This document shows positions 13,953 to 21,736 of a stretch of 27,068 bases of DNA, piece by piece (position 1 is the first letter of the stretch; the number at the start of each line of letters is the position of its first letter). The translations under genes and the position numbers were made by a program. Source of the stretch: an uncultured Ruminococcus sp. (GTDB lineage: Bacteria > Bacillota > Clostridia > Oscillospirales > Ruminococcaceae); assembly GCF_937915125.1 (NCBI RefSeq), contig NZ_CALDMP010000026.1, positions 1 to 27,068 of the forward strand. The letters are read 5' to 3'. The notes beneath the pieces were generated by a model. The model was not told where the DNA came from. It did no database searches and saw nothing but the letters and a program-made list of their open reading frames with translations.

Positions 13953-14786
13953 TCACCGATCCCCCTTCCCATAGAGTCTGCACTCGTGTTCTTCCTGTAC
14001 CCGATACGTGCCGTTCCGGCGCATAAGTTCGTCAAAATCCACCTGATGTCCGTCGAAATCGGGGCCATCCACACAGGCATAGCGAATCTTTCCGCCCACA
14101 GTGACACGGCATCCGCCGCACATGCCTGTACCATCTACCATAATGGGATTGAGGGATACGATGGTCTTGATATGATACGGCTCTGTGGTCTTGCAGACGA
14201 ACTTCATCATAGGAACCGGTCCGATGGCAATGACAACGTCATACTTTTTGCCCTTGTCCAGCTGTTCCTGGAGCACATTGGTCACGAAACCCTTTGTACC
14301 GTAAGAGCCGTCATCAGTACACAGGTAAAGATGATCGCTGCACGCCCGGAATTCATCCTCCAGAATCACAATATCCTTATTGCGGAAGCCCACGATGGTA
14401 TCTACCTCCAGACCCATAGCATGGAGATGCTTTGCCTGGGGGTACGCAATGGCACAGCCCACGCCGCCGCCGATGACGCAGACGGACTTCGCATCCTCCG
14501 GCAGTTCCGTGGGAACGCCCAGAGGACCTACAAGATTCAGGATGGAATTTCCAGCCTCCAGCTCCGCAAACCGACGTGTACTCTCACCAGCCGCCTGGAA
14601 AATCAGGGTAATAGTACCCTCCGTGCGGTCATAGTCCGCAACCGTCAGTGGCACACGCTCGCCGAATTCGTCCAGCCGGAAGATGATAAACTGACCCGGC
14701 AGCACTTTTTTTGCAATGAGCGGTGCAGCAATACGCACCATGGTCACTGCATCGTTCAGTTTTTTCTTTTCTACAATTTGAAACAA
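13953..14786 (-). CDS. nfnA: NfnA-type ferredoxin:NADP oxidoreductase FAD/NAD-binding subunit
   Basis: A 277-residue protein of the ferredoxin-NADP reductase/dihydroorotate dehydrogenase electron-transfer family (also annotated sulfide dehydrogenase subunit alpha). The FAD domain is at about 1-95 (PLTVADYDRTEGTITLIFQ), the nucleotide domain starts at VCVIGGGVGCAIAYP, and a C-terminal [2Fe-2S] site is formed by MCGGCRVTVGG...RYACVDGP. With NfnB it should couple NADH, ferredoxin and NADPH. TTG 14786 is chosen because GAGGTG lies upstream and the length then matches the family; the longer frame to 14903 crosses a terminator-like hairpin. Confidence 0.88.
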   Translation of the reverse strand: MFQIVEKKKLNDAVTMVRIAAPLIAKKVLPGQFIIFRLDEFGERVPLTVADYDRTEGTITLIFQAAGESTRRFAELEAGNSILNLVGPLGVPTELPEDAKSVCVIGGGVGCAIAYPQAKHLHAMGLEVDTIVGFRNKDIVILEDEFRACSDHLYLCTDDGSYGTKGFVTNVLQEQLDKGKKYDVVIAIGPVPMMKFVCKTTEPYHIKTIVSLNPIMVDGTGMCGGCRVTVGGKIRYACVDGPDFDGHQVDFDELMRRNGTYRVQEEHECRLYGKGDR

Positions 14787-14816
14787 TTCTGTCACCTCAT
14801 AAATTGAGTGGTTAAC

Positions 14817-14848
14817 GAAACAAGCCGACGGACCCGCCGGCTTGTTTC
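14817..14848 (-). terminator. Terminator-like hairpin after the CD1247-type gene
   Basis: GAAACAAGCCG (14817-14827) pairs perfectly with CGGCTTGTTTC (14838-14848). The minus-strand transcript ends the stem with UUGUUUCGUU. It lies about 60 bases past the acidic zinc-protein gene and 30 bases ahead of nfnA. Confidence 0.7.
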
Positions 14849-14909
14849 CTATCAGAGCTGCACCAAAATACCCCGATACAAGCTCTGTTTCGTGCAAAAT
14901 CATGCCTGA

Positions 14910-15380
14910 TTATTCGTCTGCGTCCGGCTCCTCAATGGGCACTTCAAATTCGTCCATAGTCAGATCGCTGTAGTCGAATTCCAACATTTCGCCGCAGCAC
15001 GGACACGGCATTTCGCCTTCTTCCAGAACAGATTCATCCAGGACAACAACATTGTTGCAGGAAGGGCAGACTGTCTCGTACAGTTCTTCCTCGTCATCAT
15101 CCTCATAATCGTCCTCATCGCAGCAGAAATCATAGGCATCCTCGTCGTCATCGTCCTCTTCATAGACGATATCCTCCAGGTCGCCCAGATCCTGATCCAG
15201 CAGATCGCAGACCTCAGTCAGCTCGTCCACCTGGGTCTGCAGATCCACAACATAGGCGGTCATTTCCTGCATGACATCCAGAAGCTTTCCCAATACCTTG
15301 CCTTCTTTTGAACTGGTCAGATCAAGCTCCATGCCGTCGACCATACCGCGCAAATACGCCATCTTATCTGTCAGATTCAT
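14910..15380 (-). CDS. CD1247-type acidic protein with C-terminal zinc-finger-like motif
   Basis: A 156-residue cytosolic protein. Residues 1 to about 70 (MNLTDKMAYLRGMVDGMELD...) look like the CD1247 N-terminal domain found in Clostridia and are likely coiled coil. A very acidic Asp/Glu stretch follows (about 73-100), then CPSC...CPCCG, a probable four-cysteine zinc knuckle, and an acidic tail. ATG 15380 has AGGAGG upstream. It follows efp by 76 bases and is probably cotranscribed with it. Function is unknown; the family name is recalled from its N-terminal pattern and is moderately certain. Confidence 0.75.
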   Translation of the reverse strand: MNLTDKMAYLRGMVDGMELDLTSSKEGKVLGKLLDVMQEMTAYVVDLQTQVDELTEVCDLLDQDLGDLEDIVYEEDDDDEDAYDFCCDEDDYEDDDEEELYETVCPSCNNVVVLDESVLEEGEMPCPCCGEMLEFDYSDLTMDEFEVPIEEPDADE

Positions 15381-15456
15381 ACAGTATACCTCCTGTTCTG
15401 TGCAGCAGTCTGCCGCCTTTGCGGACAGTACTGCTCTGTGCAAAAATAATTTAAAC

Positions 15457-16014
15457 TTATGCACGCTCCATATACTCACCAGTTCTGGTGTCGATGCGGA
15501 TCATATCACCCTGGTTAATGAACAGCGGCACCTTGATCTCTGCACCGGTCTCCAGCGTTGCCGGCTTTGTTGCATTAGTAGCAGTATCACCCTTGAAGCC
15601 CGGGTCTGTCTCGGTAACTTCCAGCTCTACAAAGTTGGGCGGCTCAACACCAAAAACATTGCCCTTGTAGGACAGAACCTTGACTTCCATATTTTCTTTC
15701 ACAAACTGGAACGCAGAACCCAGCTTGGACTTGTCGATGGGCTGCTGCTCATAAGTTTCCATATCCATAAAGTAGTACAGATCGCCGTCGCTGTACAGAT
15801 ACTGCATGTCCTTGCGCTCAATATAAGCAGTCGGATACTTATCTGTCGGGTTGAAGGAACGCTCAACCACGGCACCGGTGATCACGTTCTTATACTTGGT
15901 ACGCACGAATGCAGCGCCCTTACCCGGCTTTACGTGCTGGAATTCGATTACCTGTACCACGTTGCCGTCCAGTTCGAATGTGATACCGTTTCTGAAATCG
16001 CCTGCTGAAATCAT
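15457..16014 (-). CDS. efp: Translation elongation factor P
   Basis: A 185-residue protein that relieves ribosome stalling at proline runs. The N-terminal KOW-like domain holds the loop KPGKGAAF with Lys32 at the tip, the residue modified in other bacteria. Two OB domains follow, with the C-terminal signature near VPLFINQGDMIRIDTRTGEY. The length is normal. CGGAGG lies upstream of the ATG. It has its own promoter and is separated from the upstream peptidase gene by 314 bp, although gene order aroQ, M24 peptidase, efp is the same as in Bacillus. Confidence 0.97.
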   Translation of the reverse strand: MISAGDFRNGITFELDGNVVQVIEFQHVKPGKGAAFVRTKYKNVITGAVVERSFNPTDKYPTAYIERKDMQYLYSDGDLYYFMDMETYEQQPIDKSKLGSAFQFVKENMEVKVLSYKGNVFGVEPPNFVELEVTETDPGFKGDTATNATKPATLETGAEIKVPLFINQGDMIRIDTRTGEYMERA

Positions 16015-16123
16015 AAATTGAAACCTCCGTTTTTTATCCTTTGTTGCAACGATGTGGGGCAGTTCATCTTGTCAGTCCAACATGTTACAGTCTTTTCCCC
16101 ACCCAAAAGCATTGCTTACCTCT

Positions 16124-16152
16124 ATTATACAACATTATCGCAAACTTTGCAA
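16124..16152 (-). promoter_or_regulatory. Sigma-A-type promoter of efp
   Basis: On the minus strand TTGCAA (16147-16152), a 17-base spacer and TATAAT (16124-16129), about 110 bases ahead of efp. It implies an untranslated leader of about 100 bases. Confidence 0.7.
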
Positions 16153-16269
16153 GCCTTTCCTGAAAAAAATTTACTTTGGGGCTATTTATGGGATTTGAGG
16201 AGAAAATCACTGCACAATGCCGATGTTTATCTATAGGGCATCTCAAAAAACCTCAAATCCGTCAGATGT

Positions 16270-16313
16270 GGTGCAGATTTGCACCATTCCTCACTCCTAA
16301 CTCCTCATTCTCC
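16270..16313. repeat. Short hairpin plus heptamer tandem repeat between M24 peptidase and efp
   Basis: GGTGCA (16270-16275) and TGCACC (16280-16285) form a small hairpin. Next to it, on the minus strand, 16285-16313 reads as four imperfect copies of a 7-mer close to AGGAGTG (GAGAATG, AGGAGTT, AGGAGTG, AGGAATG). The rest of the 16015-16328 gap holds the efp promoter and leader and no gene. Confidence 0.6.
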
Positions 16314-16328
16314 ATTGAAAAAACCGCC

Positions 16329-17408
16329 TCAGTCCAACACCATCAAATGCTTCGGTGCCTTTGTCAGATTTTCGCAGCCATCCTCCCGGATCACCACAAA
16401 ATCCTCAATGCGCACGCCAAATTCACCCGGCAGGTAAATACCCGGTTCAACCGTCACCACATTTCCCGGCTCCAGTACTGCCTGCGAACCCGGCGAAGCA
16501 TTAGGATATTCATGGATCTCCAGACCGACACCGTGTCCCAGAGAATGCCCGAAATTCACGCCATAGCCTGCCTCTTCGATGACATCCCGGGCGCACTTGT
16601 CCAGTTCTCTGCCGGTCATGCCTGCCTTTGCCCCAAGAAGTGCCGCCGCCTGTGCCAGATAAACGGTTTCATACACGATCTGCATTTTTTCACTGGGCTG
16701 ACCCACACAGACAGTCCGTGTCATATCGCTGTGATAGCCGTCCACCGTTGCGCCGTAATCCATGAGCACAAAGTCACCTTCCTGCACCAGCCGTTCTGCC
16801 GACGGCACACCATGGGGCATGGACGTCGCTGTACCAGTCAGGGCAATGGTAGGAAAAGATTCCCCATCCGAACCATGTTCCATCATGGTCTGGTTCAGAC
16901 GTAGCATAACATCCCGTTCCGACACACCCGGACGCAGAAATGTCAGGATATCCTCAAAGGCAATTTCCGCAATACGCTGTGCCGCCCGGATTTTCTCTAT
17001 TTCCGAATCAGACTTCACTGTGCGGCAATCGTAGATAAGGCGGCTCAGGGTATCGCTGTGATCCAGCTGTACCTGACTGCCCATATGCTTTTTCAGCTTG
17101 GAAAACTGGCTGAGCGTCATGGTCATGGATTCCACAGAAAGGGTATGTGCATGGTGCTTCTGGAGCAGTTCCCGGATCTGTTCTTGCAGATCATGCTGTT
17201 CGATCACAGTACAGTCTTTCACGCACTGCTTCGCCTTTTCAATATATCGAAAATCAATGAGCAGATATACTGCATCCCGGAAGCAGAGCACTGTTCCCGC
17301 AGAGGACTGCATCCCCGTGAAATACCGCCGGTTCACATCTGACTGGATCAGTGCAGCGTCTGTTTCCGGAGGCAATTTCTGCATCAGCGCTGCAATTCGA
17401 CTGGTCAT
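16329..17408 (-). CDS. Xaa-Pro aminopeptidase (M24 family metallopeptidase)
   Basis: A 359-residue cytosolic peptidase predicted to remove an N-terminal residue next to proline. A creatinase-like N-terminal domain (to about 125) precedes the pita-bread M24 domain. Metal ligands are visible in MDYGATVDGYHSDMTRT (two Asp), GHSLGHGVGLEIHE (His), VEPGIYLPG (Glu) and GVRIEDFVVI (Glu). ATG 17408, with GAGGTGA upstream, is preferred over GTG 17414. It follows aroQ by 11 bases; yqeG, aroQ and this gene look like one operon. It corresponds by context to YqhT of Bacillus. Confidence 0.92.
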   Translation of the reverse strand: MTSRIAALMQKLPPETDAALIQSDVNRRYFTGMQSSAGTVLCFRDAVYLLIDFRYIEKAKQCVKDCTVIEQHDLQEQIRELLQKHHAHTLSVESMTMTLSQFSKLKKHMGSQVQLDHSDTLSRLIYDCRTVKSDSEIEKIRAAQRIAEIAFEDILTFLRPGVSERDVMLRLNQTMMEHGSDGESFPTIALTGTATSMPHGVPSAERLVQEGDFVLMDYGATVDGYHSDMTRTVCVGQPSEKMQIVYETVYLAQAAALLGAKAGMTGRELDKCARDVIEEAGYGVNFGHSLGHGVGLEIHEYPNASPGSQAVLEPGNVVTVEPGIYLPGEFGVRIEDFVVIREDGCENLTKAPKHLMVLD

Positions 17409-17419
17409 GCCCACTCACC

Positions 17420-17851
17420 TCACATTTCAGAAAGTGCCTGAAGTGCCAGAAAATAGCCGTTGATGCCGAATCCGGCAATGGTTCCGGCGCAGACCGGGCT
17501 GAGTACCGAATGGGAACGGAACTCATCTCTGGCATAGATATTGCTGATATGTACCTCTACACAGGGAATGCGGATATCATGAATGGCATCGTGAATGGCA
17601 TAGCTGTAATGGGTATATGCACCGGCATTGATTACAACGCCGTCAAAAGTATGCCGCGCCGCATGGAGCTTGTCAATAATTGCACCCTCGTGATTGGACT
17701 GAAAGATCTCGCATTCCAGTCCCAGTCCCTCTGCCCGATCCAGGATCTGGCGGTTCAGATCGGCAAAAGTGGTATTGCCGTATACGCCCGGTTCCCGTTC
17801 GCCCAGCAGATTCAGATTCGGTCCGTGGATCACCAATACTTTTTTGATCAT
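17420..17851 (-). CDS. aroQ: Type II 3-dehydroquinate dehydratase
   Basis: A 143-residue enzyme of the shikimate pathway that dehydrates 3-dehydroquinate, normally a dodecamer. Family motifs are VIHGPNLNLLGEREPGVYG (with the lid tyrosine), FQSNHEGAIID, VINAGAYTHYSYAIHDA and VEVHISNIYARDEFRSHSV (active-site His). ATG 17851 with AAGGAG upstream gives the normal family length. The start lies one base after the yqeG stop, so translation is probably coupled. Confidence 0.96.
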   Translation of the reverse strand: MIKKVLVIHGPNLNLLGEREPGVYGNTTFADLNRQILDRAEGLGLECEIFQSNHEGAIIDKLHAARHTFDGVVINAGAYTHYSYAIHDAIHDIRIPCVEVHISNIYARDEFRSHSVLSPVCAGTIAGFGINGYFLALQALSEM

Positions 17852-17852
17852 A

Positions 17853-18362
17853 TCAATCGACTCCTTCTTCTTTTTCCTCATAAATTTTCCGCGGCAAAAA
17901 CGGCATTTCCAACTTCCGCTTCACCTTAAAAAACGTTGTCTTTTCCATTTCCATGGGGAACACAAATATACACGGAATCCGGAACAGATTTGCCCCCAGC
18001 ACGTCCGTGAAGATCTGATCCCCCACTGCGGCAACTTCCTTCCGGGACAGTCCCATTTTCCGCACTGCCTCCCGGTATCCCTTGGACAAGGGTTTTTTTC
18101 CCTCGCACACAAAATCCAGCCCCAGCCGTCTGGCAAAAGGCTCCACTCTCGGGGGATGGTTATTGGACACCAGACACAGAGAAATCCCTGCCGCCTGCAT
18201 CCCTGCCACCCACGCTTCCACACCGGGTGCCGGCGTAGGGTTGTCGTGGGTTGTGAGGGTGTTGTCAATATCCAGCAAAAGCCCCTTTACGCCCAGGGTA
18301 TCCAGCAGCCGGGGCGTAATATCGCATACGCTGCGCAGTGCGATCTTTGTCCGAAACAGCAT
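17853..18362 (-). CDS. yqeG: YqeG family HAD IIIA-type phosphatase
   Basis: A 169-residue HAD phosphatase of the YqeG group. Motif I is LLLDIDNTLTTHD, motif II lies at CLVSNNHPP, motif III at the KKPLSKG lysine and motif IV at AVGDQIFTDVLGAN. The protein is close to the usual size. Substrate is unknown; related enzymes in other organisms include phosphatidylglycerophosphate phosphatase, so lipid phosphate is one option. It heads an operon with aroQ and an M24 peptidase. Its ribosome site is partly buried in a perfect hairpin just ahead of the start codon. Confidence 0.92.
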   Translation of the reverse strand: MLFRTKIALRSVCDITPRLLDTLGVKGLLLDIDNTLTTHDNPTPAPGVEAWVAGMQAAGISLCLVSNNHPPRVEPFARRLGLDFVCEGKKPLSKGYREAVRKMGLSRKEVAAVGDQIFTDVLGANLFRIPCIFVFPMEMEKTTFFKVKRKLEMPFLPRKIYEEKEEGVD

Positions 18363-18363
18363 G

Positions 18364-18397
18364 GCTGTCCCTCCTTATATCCGAATAGAGGGACAGC
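18364..18397 (-). promoter_or_regulatory. Hairpin overlapping the yqeG ribosome site
   Basis: On the minus strand GCTGTCCCTC and GAGGGACAGC form a perfect 10-bp stem around a 14-base loop, ending two bases before the yqeG ATG. The Shine-Dalgarno GGAGGG lies at the loop/3' arm junction and would be hidden when folded. No T run follows, so this is not a terminator but could limit translation. Confidence 0.7.
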
Positions 18398-18464
18398 AAG
18401 TCCCCTTATTATTATCATTATACTATCATTTCTGCGCCGGAAATGTCGAAAATGCGCATACTGC

Positions 18465-18497
18465 AAAAAACGGGCGCACTCTTCTCAAGTGCGCCCG
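18465..18497 (-). terminator. Intrinsic terminator of rpsU
   Basis: On the minus strand CGGGCGCACT pairs perfectly with AGTGCGCCCG around a 7-base loop, followed by six T residues. It starts 25 bases past the rpsU stop. Confidence 0.95.
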
Positions 18498-18522
18498 CAT
18501 GCTGTGTATCGCAATGATTTTA

Positions 18523-18696
18523 TTAATACTTGCGCTTACGAGCAGCTTCAGACTTCTTCTTACGCTTTACCGAAGGCTTTTCGTAATGCTCTCTCTTACG
18601 AACTTCAGCGATAACGCCGTCCTTCGCACAAGATCTCTTAAAGCGCTTCAGAGCGGTGTCCAAAGACTCGTTCTTACCAACGCGAACTTCTGCCAC
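18523..18696 (-). CDS. rpsU: 30S ribosomal protein S21
   Basis: A 57-residue basic protein: it starts (M)AEVRVGKNESLDTALKRFK and continues RSCAKDG and REHYEKPSVKRKKKSEAARK, ending KRKY. This is the S21 pattern and normal length; S21 binds the 30S platform and helps base pairing near the 16S 3' end. The start codon is GTG 18696, with GGAGGG eight bases upstream. It has its own promoter, a structured leader of about 145 bases and a strong terminator, so it is transcribed alone. Confidence 0.95.
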   Translation of the reverse strand: MAEVRVGKNESLDTALKRFKRSCAKDGVIAEVRKREHYEKPSVKRKKKSEAARKRKY

Positions 18697-18843
18697 TTAC
18701 ATTTCCCTCCCTTTGCCACTACGGCAGAGGCTAATTTTCCATCTGACCCAAGGTCAGACTTCCAATCTATATCACCAGAATCCTGCATAAAACAGGATAT
18801 CGGGGACTAGCTCCATCTGTCACCAGCAAACATTTTTTGCAAT
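18697..18843 (-). promoter_or_regulatory. Structured rpsU leader, candidate autoregulatory element
   Basis: Between promoter and GTG start lie three hairpins: ATCCTG/CAGGAT (18780-18798), TCTGACC/GGTCAGA (18742-18758) and CCTCTGCC/GGCAAAGG (about 18710-18728), the last ending right before the Shine-Dalgarno. No known leader family was recognised. Autogenous control is inferred from length, structure and the nature of the gene. Confidence 0.5.
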
Positions 18844-18850
18844 GTAATCT

Positions 18851-18879
18851 ATTATAGCATGTCTCACAGAATTTGTCAA
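18851..18879 (-). promoter_or_regulatory. Sigma-A-type promoter of rpsU
   Basis: On the minus strand a perfect TTGACA (18874-18879), 17-base spacer and perfect TATAAT (18851-18856), about 155 bases ahead of the rpsU start. Confidence 0.9.
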
Positions 18880-18908
18880 GCAGTTTTTTCGAAAAACTTA
18901 TCTTTTTG

Positions 18909-21320
18909 TTATTTTACCACAAAATTGACCAGTTTCTTTGGTACATAAATTTGTTTCATGATCGTTTTGCCCTCGACAGCTTCTGCAATTTTCGGTTCTG
19001 CGGCTGCCTGTGCCAGAACAGCATCCTTCTCGGCATCTGCGGCAATCTCCAGCTTTGCACGAACCTTGCCGTTGATCTGTACCACGATCTCAATGGTATC
19101 ATCCACGCACAGTGCCTCGTCATAGGTCACCCATTCCTGTTCGCTGAGTATGCCCTCACAGCCGATCACCTGATACAGCTCCTCCGAAATATGGGGTGCA
19201 AAGGGATACAGCAGCACCAGGAAGTCCCGGAATTCCTTCTTTGTGATGGAACCGACTGTATAGATGTCATTGAGCAGCGTCATCATTGCCGCAATGGCAG
19301 TGTTGAACTTCATGGCTTCGATATCCTCAGACACCTTCTTGATGGTCTTGTGCATATTGGATCTCAGCGCATCGCTGTAGCTGTCGCTGTCCACCAGCTT
19401 GTCCTGCAATGCCCAGATACGGTCAACGAAACGCTTGCAGCCCTTGACGCTGTTGTCACTCCATGGCGCAGCCTTTTCATAGTCACCCATGAAGAGGACG
19501 TACAGCCGGAGTACATCGGCACCATAGACATCCACAACATCGTTGGGGTCAACTACATTGCCTCTGGATTTGGACATCTTTTCCCCGTCCGGTCCCAGGA
19601 TCAGACCCTGTGCCGTTCTCTTGGCATAAGGCTCGGATGTGGGAACCAGTCCCAGATCATACAAGAACTTGTGCCAGAAACGGGAATAGATCATGTGGCG
19701 TGTCACGTGTTCCATTCCGCCGTTATACCAATCCACAGGCATCCAGTATTGCAGCGCTTCCTGGCTGGCGAATTCCTTGTTGTTGTTGGGGTCACAATAG
19801 CGCAGGAAGTACCAGGACGAACCTGCCCACTGAGGCATGGTGTCAGTCTCCCGCTTTGCAGCGCCGCCGCACTTGGGGCACTTGCAGTTTACAAAGGAGT
19901 CGATCTTTGCCAGCGGACTTTCACCGTCCGTGCCCGGCTCAAAATTCTCCACCGGCGGCAGACGCAGAGGCAGTTCCTCATAGGGCACAGCCACCATGCC
20001 GCAGGTCGGGCAGTGTACAATGGGAATCGGCTCACCCCAGTATCTCTGACGGTTGAACGCCCAGTCCTTCATCTTGTACTGAACGCCCTTTTCGCCGCAG
20101 CCCTTTTCCTCCAGAATCTCCAGCATTTTTGCAATGGCATCCTTCTTGTTGGTAATGCCGTTGAGCACACCGGAGTTGACCATTTCGCCGTCACCGGTAT
20201 AGGCTTCCTTGGAGATATCGCCGCCCTTGATGACCTCGATGATATCAATGCCGAACTTCTTGGCAAAATCATAGTCACGGGTATCGTGTGCCGGTACTGC
20301 CATAATGGCGCCAGTACCATAACCCATCATAACATAGTCCGAGATGTAAATGGGAATTTCCTTGCCGGTAATGGGATTGATACCAGTCAGACCCTCGATT
20401 TTCACACCAGTTTTGTCCTTGACCAGCTGTGTACGCTCGAATTCACTCTTCTTGGCACACTCTGCCTTATAAGCATCCAGTGCATCGATATTGGCAATGC
20501 TGTCACGATACTTCTGGATGATGGGATGCTCCGGTGCAATAACCATGAATGTCACGCCGTAGAGGGTATCCGGACGGGTGGTGTAAATACGCAGTGTCTC
20601 GTCATGCTCCTTGATAGAGAAATTCACAAAAGCACCGGTGGATTTGCCGATCCAGTTTTCCTGCTGGAGCTTTACATTGGGCAGATAGTCTACCTCATTC
20701 AGTCCCTCCAGGAGCTTGTCTGCATATTCAGTAATGCGCAGATACCAGACTTCCTTTGTTTTCTGGACAATATCACTGTGGCAGATATCGCACTTGCCGC
20801 CCTGGGAGTCCTCGTTGGAGAGAACGACCTTACAGCTGGGGCAGTAGTTTACCATAGTTTTATCCCGGAACACCAGTCCCTTTTCGAACATCTTCAGGAA
20901 AATCCACTGGGTCCACTTGTAATAATCCTCATCTGTGGTATCAATTACACGCGACCAGTCGAAGGAAAAGCCCACTCGCTTCAGCTGACCGGTGAATTTC
21001 TTGATGTTGTTATCCGTTACGATTCTCGGATGTACGCCAGTTTTGATGGCAGTATTTTCCGTGGGCAGACCATAGGCATCGAAGCCGATGGGGAACAGGA
21101 CATTATAGCCCTGCATCCGGCGTTTCCGGCTGACAACCTCCAGACCAGAGTATGCCTTGATGTGTCCTACGTGCATACCGTGTCCCGACGGATAGGGAAA
21201 CTCTACCAGCGCATAGAATTTCGGCTTGGTATGATCCTCGCTGGCACGGAATGTACCGTGTTCTTCCCAGTATTTCTGCCACTTGGGTTCCACAGCGGCA
21301 AAATCGTATTTGTTGCTCAT
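18909..21320 (-). CDS. leuS: Leucyl-tRNA synthetase
   Basis: An 803-residue class I synthetase that charges tRNA-Leu. The HIGH-type motif is PSGHGMHVGH near residue 45 and the KMSKS motif is EKMSKSRGN near 575. The editing (CP1) domain lies between them, with TTRPDTLYG and GTGAIMAVPAHDTRD. Zinc-ribbon cysteines occur at CPSCK...CDIC and at CPTC...CPKC. ATG 21320 has GAGGA nine bases upstream and is preferred over the ATG nine bases earlier, which is too close to that site. No T-box is visible in the short upstream gap, so control by tRNA is not evident here. Confidence 0.97.
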   Translation of the reverse strand: MSNKYDFAAVEPKWQKYWEEHGTFRASEDHTKPKFYALVEFPYPSGHGMHVGHIKAYSGLEVVSRKRRMQGYNVLFPIGFDAYGLPTENTAIKTGVHPRIVTDNNIKKFTGQLKRVGFSFDWSRVIDTTDEDYYKWTQWIFLKMFEKGLVFRDKTMVNYCPSCKVVLSNEDSQGGKCDICHSDIVQKTKEVWYLRITEYADKLLEGLNEVDYLPNVKLQQENWIGKSTGAFVNFSIKEHDETLRIYTTRPDTLYGVTFMVIAPEHPIIQKYRDSIANIDALDAYKAECAKKSEFERTQLVKDKTGVKIEGLTGINPITGKEIPIYISDYVMMGYGTGAIMAVPAHDTRDYDFAKKFGIDIIEVIKGGDISKEAYTGDGEMVNSGVLNGITNKKDAIAKMLEILEEKGCGEKGVQYKMKDWAFNRQRYWGEPIPIVHCPTCGMVAVPYEELPLRLPPVENFEPGTDGESPLAKIDSFVNCKCPKCGGAAKRETDTMPQWAGSSWYFLRYCDPNNNKEFASQEALQYWMPVDWYNGGMEHVTRHMIYSRFWHKFLYDLGLVPTSEPYAKRTAQGLILGPDGEKMSKSRGNVVDPNDVVDVYGADVLRLYVLFMGDYEKAAPWSDNSVKGCKRFVDRIWALQDKLVDSDSYSDALRSNMHKTIKKVSEDIEAMKFNTAIAAMMTLLNDIYTVGSITKKEFRDFLVLLYPFAPHISEELYQVIGCEGILSEQEWVTYDEALCVDDTIEIVVQINGKVRAKLEIAADAEKDAVLAQAAAEPKIAEAVEGKTIMKQIYVPKKLVNFVVK

Positions 21321-21372
21321 GTATATCATTCCTCTTTTTTAATTGATTCCTCTGATGCGTTTCTCCAAAAAA

Positions 21373-21699
21373 TTATTTTCTGAAGAACGCTTTCACATTT
21401 TTCTCAAACGCCAGCACAGCCGCAGCGCCTAAATCCAGCAGACCTTCCAGCAAATAAAACCACTGACCACGGAAATTGCTGATATTATCTCCTACGTGCA
21501 TCAAAAACATGATTACCAGGAACACTGCTACAATATAGTTAATATACGGTACACGGCTCAGCATCAGCACCAGTGCCACAACGGACACGATCAGCATGAT
21601 CAGATTTGACGCACTGAATCCCAGAATCAGGTTCAGTACCGATTTTACGATCAGATACAAGCCGATTCCAAAGACCCATTTCTTCCCGGTTTCTGCCAT
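21373..21699 (-). CDS. Small multi-pass membrane protein of unknown function
   Basis: A 108-residue hydrophobic protein with about four membrane segments (roughly 9-27, 31-47, 54-68 and 82-98) and a basic tail ending in FFRK. No family was recognised and no catalytic motif stands out. ATG 21699 has AAAGG about nine bases upstream; an ATG nine bases earlier is too close to that site. It lies 37 bases after rsfS and 52 before leuS on the same strand, so it is probably cotranscribed with both. Confidence 0.75.
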   Translation of the reverse strand: MAETGKKWVFGIGLYLIVKSVLNLILGFSASNLIMLIVSVVALVLMLSRVPYINYIVAVFLVIMFLMHVGDNISNFRGQWFYLLEGLLDLGAAAVLAFEKNVKAFFRK

Positions 21700-21736
21700 A
21701 GTTCTCATCCTTTCTCAAAAAGAGACAGAACTGCCC

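Noticed and set aside
12388..13974. Plus-strand open frame of 528 codons opposite nfnB
   Set aside because: It is antisense to a well-supported enzyme gene and shows no domain or ribosome site.
21321..21372. T-box leader ahead of leuS
   Set aside because: The gap is about 50 bases, far too short, with no T-box sequence or terminator.
18873..21383. Long plus-strand open frame of 836 codons opposite leuS
   Set aside because: It is antisense to a clear leucyl-tRNA synthetase; its protein is Cys/His/Ile-rich without recognisable domains, as expected of a codon-usage shadow.
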